Shown here: positions 31,101-39,000 of the stretch, piece after piece
Layout: every line of letters begins with the position of its first letter
Position numbering within the stretch: position 1 is the stretch's first letter
NCBI GenBank assembly: GCA_023091735.1
Contig: JALKBU010000089.1
Span: 24,280 to 88,279 of the forward strand
Origin: Trichomonas tenax
Taxonomy: Eukaryota > Parabasalia > Trichomonadida > Trichomonadidae
DNA length: 64,000 nucleotides
Direction: 5' to 3'
Translations under genes and position numbers: made by a program
Notes under the pieces: generated by a model
Told to the model about the DNA's origin: nothing
What the model saw: only the letters and a program-made list of their open reading frames with translations
Database searches by the model: none

Positions 31101-34100
31101 TCGACCTGCTTGAGCTTCTCCTGCCATTCATCGAGTGTGACACGGAAGAAGGAGATGTTCTTGGATGAAAGGTAGTTCTGGACGGCGACCTGGTTTTCTT
31201 CGAGTGTCTGGACGAGTTCTTCTGGAACGTTGAGGATAAGAAGGTCTGGGAATGCTTCCATGCCCTTGTATGTGAATTCCATGTTGCTCCATGTTTTCTT
31301 GAGATCGGCAAGAGCTGTTTCCATACGAACTTCGTTGTTAGCACCATCGCAGACTTCTGTGATATCTTCGGCATAGCGCATGAGGTTCTTGTCGAGGATA
31401 TCCCCGAGCTTGAGATCGACTGTCTTCTGGAAGTCGACGGCTGTGATCTGCTTCAGCTTGGACCAGTGACGCTCACGGAGCTTATCGTTGTGGAGCTGCT
31501 GGAAGATTGGGATTGTGGATGAAACAGACTTTATGAGGGCATCGAGGCCTGTGTAGACACCCCAATCCTTGGCGCGCTTCTCGATACGGTGGATCTGGCG
31601 TGTGTTCTGTTCGCACTCGTTCTGAAGCTGTGAGAAGTCGACTTCTGACCAGAGTGTGTTCTTCCAGTTGAAGAGTTCTGTCTGGATACGGTTGGCTGTC
31701 TCCCAAACGGAAGTAAGGAGCTTGAGATCGTCCTTCATGAGTGTGAGGTTTCTGCATGGGTTTGTCTGGAACTCAAGAAGTTCACCGTTAGCCTTGATTT
31801 CTTCGAACTCATCTGTCTGCTTGTCGATTTCTGTATCCCACTTCTCGATGAGCTCGCAAGCACCCTTGTAACCAATCTCCCATGTGAAGACTGGCTCGAG
31901 GAGGAACTTGTCGCGGAGCTCCTGGAGGTGGTCGACGAACTGATCTTCGATCTGTCTAAGACGAGCTGTCTCTTCCTGCTGGAGTGGAGCGGTCTTTTCC
32001 TGAACCTCTGTCCATTTGTTCTTGAGGGCAGCCCATAGGACTGGACCCTCATCGATGCGCTGGAGGAGTGCATCTGTGACAGTAACGCCATGTTGCTTGA
32101 GGACGTTGACTGTCTCCTTGAGCTCTTCGAAGAGTGTGTCGTAGATTGGAGCCTTGTTACGGATAAGTAACATAGCTTCGAGGACAGCGATAAGCTGATC
32201 GATATCGCCCTTCTTGACCTGAACGTCGAGGCCGGCGTTGGCATCGTGAAGGAACTGCTGGAAGTCCTTGAGCTGTGTGAGCATCCTGTTGTTGAGGTAG
32301 TGTGTGAAGAGGTAAACCCACTTACCAAGGTTGAGGTCGAGAGACTGCTTGAGTGGACGGCAGTCAACACGGAGCCAGCCGAAGGAGTGAGAATCCTGGA
32401 TGAGGCGGATATCGCTCTGGGACTTACGGTAGAAGCCGATACGCTCACTGAACATTTCGAGTGTTGGTGGGACGGTGTATGTCTTGCCATCCTTATCTGT
32501 GGCTGTGCCGCTGCCCTTCTGGATGAACTCTGTGATGTATGTTTCACGAGATTGTGTCCAAACGTTGGAGTACTTGGAGAAGTTGTCATCACGGTACTTG
32601 ATGCACTTCTTGGACATGGATTCAACGCACTGAAGGATCTTCTCCTTGATGTCGATGATATCTGGATCAACAGAAACCTTGTCGAAGGCTGTTGGCTGGT
32701 TCTCATAGAATGAACCGATGAGCTTGGAGAGATCGAGTGCACGCTGGCACCAGTCCTTGAATGTAGCAAAGAGGTTGGATGGACCCTCTAAGAGTGGTGG
32801 GTTGAACTTAACATCGTTGCTGATGAGCTCAAGACGTGTTGTGATGAGTGGAACCATGTTGTTGGACTGAACTGTTGTGAGGTCTGTGTAGAGGTTCTTC
32901 AAAGAGTAAAGGATGTTCTCCTTGAAGCCATCAACGATAAGAGACTGGACATAGTCCAAGTACTGCTTTGTCTCTGGTGTGTCTGGGATTTCGACCTTTG
33001 GAAGTGGCTTCTCCTCGACAACTTTTGGAGCCTCATCGTCATCACCCTCAGCACCTTCCTCATCGCCTTCGCCTTCCTTCTTCTCTGGTTCGGCTGGCTT
33101 TGGAGCTTCGATAACGATCTCGACTGGGTTATTTGGATCGCGTGTAAGCTCGTAAACTGAAGCGCGAACTTCGCTGATGATCTTGTCGGATTCGGCGGAG
33201 ATTGTGGCGGCTCTGTTTGTGATTGTGTTGTTGACTTCGTTCTGATCGAGTGACTTCTTTGTATCCTGGCGGGCAAAGAGCGGTGGGACCTTCCACTGAG
33301 CGATCTTGTTCTTGATGTTTGTGATTGTGGATGTGCTCCTGTTGTGGAGGTTAGAGAAGTTGGAAACATCCTTAACTGCAACTTCAAGGAATTCCTTGGA
33401 TCCCGTATCCTCCCATGTGAGCTCGTTGATACCACGCTCAAGGATAGCATCGACGTGATCGATATGCTTCTGGAACATTGGGCGCTCAACATTGACAATA
33501 GAAGAAACTGGATGGTTGTAACGCTCAATGAGAACGGAGAGTGAGTGCATGTAGTCCATGTAGACCTGGTTGGACTGGTAGATGTCGCGAGCGACCTCTG
33601 GGATCTCTGTTGTCATGTGAGAGGAGAGGTACTTAACTTCCTCAAGAAGACGGCGGAGATCTGGGTCGAAGTTCATCGAGAGAAGACGTGTCTCTGGATC
33701 TCTGACAAGGAGTGGTGTCTTAAGCTTGTCCTTGTAGGAGTCGGAGATTGTGGAAGCCCAAGCGGAGATCTTCTCGTTCATTGTCTTTTCGATGTTGGCC
33801 TGAAGCTCATTCTTTGTAGCCATAGCATCGATCATCGCTGGATCGTTGAAGATCTCTGGGATTGTGTTCTGGAGTGTCTCCTCGAGTGTCTTAAGGCGCT
33901 GAATAAGACCATTGCACCAAATGAAGTCTGATGTTGTTGGTGGGATGCCATAGAGAACTGGTGGCTCGTTCTTCTCTGTTCTGTATGTGAGAGAGATAGC
34001 CTCGACATCCTTGTTGAAGAGGCCGACAATTGTCGGATACTGGGATGCGAATGATGTGATGAAGTATGGTCTGCGCAACAAGGCGTTGAAACCAGAAAGG

Positions 34101-35623
34101 ATCTGGCCAAGAGAGACGATTGATGGAACATCCTGAATAGCCCAGATGGAGATGGCAACAGCACGGACATCAAGATCGTTGAATTCGGTATCGATTTCCT
34201 CGATGATGCGAGCGAAGTCAGCATCGCTAATCTCGAGAAGATTCTCATCCATACCTGTGATTCTTGACTGGACATCCTGGAAGCTCTTGAGAAGGTCTTC
34301 GAACTTCTCAGAAAGGAGCTTACCGTGGATACCACCAACTTCTGTCTTATCGAATCTTGTGAATTCGATGATTGTCTGAACGATTGGCTTGATTCTCTCC
34401 ATACGCTCGCAGAGTGAGAGGAAGTTGTGCATAACAGCCTGGTTGTTGAGTGTGAATGAGCTGCCCTCAGCTGTGAGGAGTTTCTCCTTGAACTGAGCAT
34501 AGCACTTGTTGAAGCGGTTCAACTTTTCAATGGAGTTGTTGATGTGTTCAAGAGACTCGGCTGGATCACCGCTAAGAAGGCTTGAGCCATCAATAGCGAT
34601 AGCGAACTGCTGAGCGAAGAAGTCAGTGATTCTGCGGAGTAATGAGCAGATGTGCCTTGGAGAGTGGTAGTAGCGAGTCTTTGTGTACATGAGGTAAAGG
34701 AGATAGAAGCATGGCTCATAAGACTCGTGGATTGTCTCGAGTTCAGCACCAGCAGTATCCAACTGAGAAACGAAAGACTGAATTGGATAGAGAGAGCGAG
34801 ATGTTTCGACGGCGAGATCAAGAGCATCAGAAACACCAGATGAAACGGTCTCAAACTGTGTTGCGAACTGTGGAGATGATGTGCGAAGTGTAGTGATAAC
34901 CTTCTGGATTTCCTCAGAAGCGATCTGTTCGTTGAGGAACTCGAGGTTAGTCTTACGCTTCTCCCAGTACTTGAATTCATGGATTGGAGTAAGCTTCTCG
35001 GAATCTGGGAACTCCTGCTGAAGGAGGTTGTCCATTTGCTCGACCCACTGGATGACGAGGTTTTCGAAAGCGTGGAGGCGGGCTGGGGACTCTGGAGCGT
35101 CCAATAATTCCTTGGCTGGCTGTGTAAGGACTGTATTGCCCTGAGACTTGCCAGAGAGGATGTAGAAGCTGCCTGTGATCTCACTCATTGTCGTGATGAT
35201 GTCATTAATGACTGGCTTTGAGTATTGAGATGTATTGTTCTCGGATTTAGCAAGTGGAGAATAAACTTTATCGGTCATTCTGTATGCGAAGTTGATTGGA
35301 TTCTTAGGAATCTCAACAAAATTGAGGCACTTGATGAAATCCTGTGTATCATCGGCCTTTGGCATATATGCCTTGTAACAGACTATAGCACGCTTTCCCT
35401 TGATGTAGTCCGTTGGATGGCAGACCAAGAAGCTCTTGCTGTTCTGGTAGAAAACAAGATTGTTGTGGAAATTATCACCAAGGAAACGCTGAAGGCTTCC
35501 ACGAGAGTCATCATCCTTAAGGAGATCCTCCCACTTGTTCGGTGTTAATTTGTAGTAAGAACAAACGCGCGAAGCTATGAATTTAGCGCGTTCGTTTTCG
35601 AGAAAAGTTCTAATTATATCCAT
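22148..35623 (-). CDS. axonemal outer-arm dynein heavy chain (DNAH9/11/17 or beta type)
   Basis: 4491 residues, the usual length for this class, starting at ATG 35623-35621. It is the force-generating ATPase of flagellar outer arms. The tail (about 1-1350) and linker (about 1350-1830, with [16 protein letters not shown]) precede six AAA modules. P-loops read GPAGTGKTE in AAA1 near 1868, GAAGTGKTE in AAA2 near 2151, GFAGTGKSV in AAA3 near 2478 and GLGGSGKQS in AAA4 near 2831. AAA1 also has CFDEFNRI. The stalk coiled coil and microtubule-binding domain span about 3080-3370, and the C-terminal [17 protein letters not shown] is typical. [23 protein letters not shown] matches the outer-arm beta subgroup. 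An acidic Glu/Asp/Lys stretch near 838-875 interrupts the tail. All four key P-loops look intact, so it should be functional. Confidence 0.97.
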   Translation of the reverse strand: [4491 protein letters not shown]

Positions 35624-36034
35624 GAAAAAATTTGATTAATTAATTAACGAACTTTCTAAAAATTTTTTGTTTGGTTTACTTATCGTCTTTGGTAATAATT
35701 TTCTAAATCTGTTATTTTTAACCTCCATTTATTCCTTTTTGCTGCATTTTGGATTTAAAAAATAGTAACGTATTTTAATCGTAAAAAGTTTCTATTTTTA
35801 TGAGATTTTTGGATATTATTTCTATTGTGGATTATAAATTTCATAGAAAACATCAAAATAGGTAAAATTTTCATTTCAACATATCATTTTTATTTGATAT
35901 CTCTTGTTTCTGTCTTAAATCAAAACTAAATATAAACAAAAATTGTTAATTTGATGAAGAAAAATCTCGAAATCAAGACATTGGCAGATCATTTTTATTG
36001 TGAAATACAGCGCTTTTAAAGGTCGATAAGATAT
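35624..36034. other. intergenic between two minus-strand genes
   Basis: 411 bp, very AT-rich, upstream of the dynein gene and downstream of the debranching-enzyme-like gene. Apart from TTAATTAATTAA-type sequence near 35635-35645 I see no element. No clear TCAYW initiator precedes the dynein ATG. Confidence 0.5.
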
Positions 36035-39000
36035 TTATTCATCAATGTATTGTTTCCAATCAATAAAGTCTGTCTCTGATAATTTCTGGTATTCGTAGAA
36101 ACCATCGAGCAATGCACCAACAGCGAGTGGAGACACACCGTATAATTTGAGATGGCGCAGGACGTTCTTAGCAAGACCAATTGATTCGAGATCTTCCGGA
36201 GAAAGTTTCCTCTTCATTGTTGCAGAAGCACGAACAAGGAATGCAACAGTTGTAGGAATGATGTTCTCCGATAAGCCTTCAAGCTTAGCACTGACATTCC
36301 TAATATAGTTGACAGCATGAATTGAATCGAATATTTCAGGAGCAACGGAAATAGACAAAAGGACATCGACAATTGTGCCACAGTAGCCCTTCTCTTGGTT
36401 GTAGTATGTGGCATCGAATGATTTCTCAATCGCACTGTGCCACTCAGCAAACGTCTTTCCGCAAACAGACTTCTCGACAATGATGCCCTTTGTTGAGCAG
36501 TGGTCGAACCATCTGAGTGTGGATGCGAGGAGCGCCTTGCTCTTGATTGTCTCGATCTGGCCATAACGCTCGATGATCTGGAGGATATAGTAACGGAATG
36601 TTCTTCCATGTTCACACTTTTCTTCAAGGATTCCTTGGCCGTCTGGAGCGATGAGGAAGTAATCCTGGAGTGCCTGTGGGAATAGAAGAGCGATGCTAGC
36701 GTTACCTGAGTCGAGTGACTTCTGAGCAAGGAGAGAAAGCTCACGCTTTGCATCTTCATAGCGGCCAGTGACCATTAAGTTACCTCTGATGGCAATGAGG
36801 ACTTCCTTCAAGAGAGTCTTCGGGCCGAACAAGCACTGGTCTGTAGCTCTGTTGGCAAGGTATCTCTTCTCGCCGGAGTTTCCGTAGAGAGAAACAGAGA
36901 GCTTTGTAAGCTCAGCAATGAATGGATCGTTCTGTGTAGCGAATTTGCTGAGTCTGAGAGAAAGTGATTTGTTAAATGAGTTGCTGATGATCTTCATGAG
37001 CTTGTAGAAGTACTTTGGAAGGATAGAACGTGGCTGGAGCTTCTTAAATGGCATCAATTCAACTCTGAGATACTGAGAAAGAGAGATCAAGTTGGAGCTT
37101 CTGAACAAAAGATGAACTGTGTAATCCAAGAGCCAATCACCGCTCTTGATGTGCTTGTAAATAGTGTTTTCGTTTTCTTCATAAAGCCTCAAAATGCCTT
37201 CGATGCCGGAGATTGAGATTCCTTCGACATTGTAGCCGCCATCTTCGCCTTCATCATGGAACATGAGGTTGTTGAGGTCTGTGAGTGTGAGTTCCTTAAG
37301 CTGCTGATCAATAGCTGTCTCGAAGACGCCATTGTTGAGCTTGCGGATGAGTTCTGTTGTTTCCTTGCTGTACTCTGTCTCGTAGACAATGACAGCACCG
37401 AGTGGAAGCTTCTCAACATCGATGCGGCCCTCAGCAATCTGAACGAAGTCAGCAACCTTTGTGTTGAAGTGAACGTGATCACTCTTGAGTGCCTCGAATC
37501 TGAGATTGAGAACATCAGCTGGAACTGGGATCTTCTTTGGTGTATCATTGCTATAGCTGAATCTTGTGATCATCCAGAAGCCTTCGCCAGTGTTGGAGTT
37601 CATCCTGAGGATTGTAAGAATGCCACCGAATGCGTGGAACTCGGTCTCGCATGAAGCTGTTGAAAGCTCTGTGTGCAACTGGTTGAAAGCAGAAACGAGC
37701 TCTGCGTAGTTGAAGTCGTGCAATGAGGATCCAATTGGAGAGAGTGCCATTGTAACAGAAGCAAGAACTGGAAGGATGTGAGCCTGTTGGATGTTGTTTT
37801 CTGTGAGTGCATCGAAGAGAATCAATGGAACTTGATCAGTCAACTTGATGATGCTCCTCTCTCTTGAGACTGAGCCAATATCGCAGCCACCAGCCTGCCA
37901 GATAACGTGGCTGACTTCGTATGAATCGGAGTTAGAACCGCAATCACGGATGAGAGCATTAAGGCCGTATCTTGTGAGGATGGAAACACCCTTTGACTCA
38001 ATGATCTGTGGATCAATCTGTGATGTGATGAGAATGTTTGGCTTGATGCCACGAACGTAGTTAACAGAGAGCGCTAACAAGGACTCATCGATGGATGTGA
38101 TATCAACAAGGCGAATGATCTGGGAGACCTTTGTGATCTCAAAGAAGATGTTCTCAATGTATCCCCACAAGTCTGGGTTCTTCTCCTTAGAGTGAGAGTT
38201 GTGGAGCTTGAGAACGCCTTCATTGCAGACGATTCTACGTGTGAAGTAGAAGTTTGTGTATTCGCCCTTGTTGGCAAGTGGATCGTCGAATCCCGGAACA
38301 AATCCATCATAAGCAACATGAATGACTTTGCCGTCGACCTCCTTCTCAGCAAACAATCTGCGAGCGCTGACGTTCTGGTGGTTCCTGAGGAATGAAGCTT
38401 CGTTGAAGCAGATTTCCTCACAGATTTCTCTGAAGTGGGCCTGCATTGGCTCGTTGATCCTTGAGAGAGCGATCATTAGTTCAGAGTTCGACTGGAAGTC
38501 AGAAGCACCGAAAACGGAGACAATGTACTCAACATCGATCTTAGTGCCGTGGACTGCGTTCTTTCTGATGGCTTCGATCTTCTCATCGAGAGAAGCTTCA
38601 TCGAATTTGGCAATATTTTCCTTTAATGCCTTTGGAAGCTTCTTGATGTCGTACATGGAGTACTCCTCGAGGACTTTGTCAATGTTGATTGTGAACTCGT
38701 TCTTTAACTTCTGAGATTCTAATTTTGCGAGAAGAAGTCCTTTCGTCGCATTAATGTCGTTAATCATCGATCTGTCAATACTGTGAGAGATTTCGAACAT
38801 GATTTGATCGAGTTCGACAGCCTTTTGGAGCCATGGAGCGGATACATCGTTCAATGTGAATTGAGGATGTGACAATATCCAATCCATATCGTTAGTGACC
38901 TTCTTAAGGTGGACATCGTTCATAAAGCCAATATTGAACTCCTTTTCCATTTCCGTAATTAAATCGATAAGCTTGACCATCTTCGGTGGTGGCTTAACAA

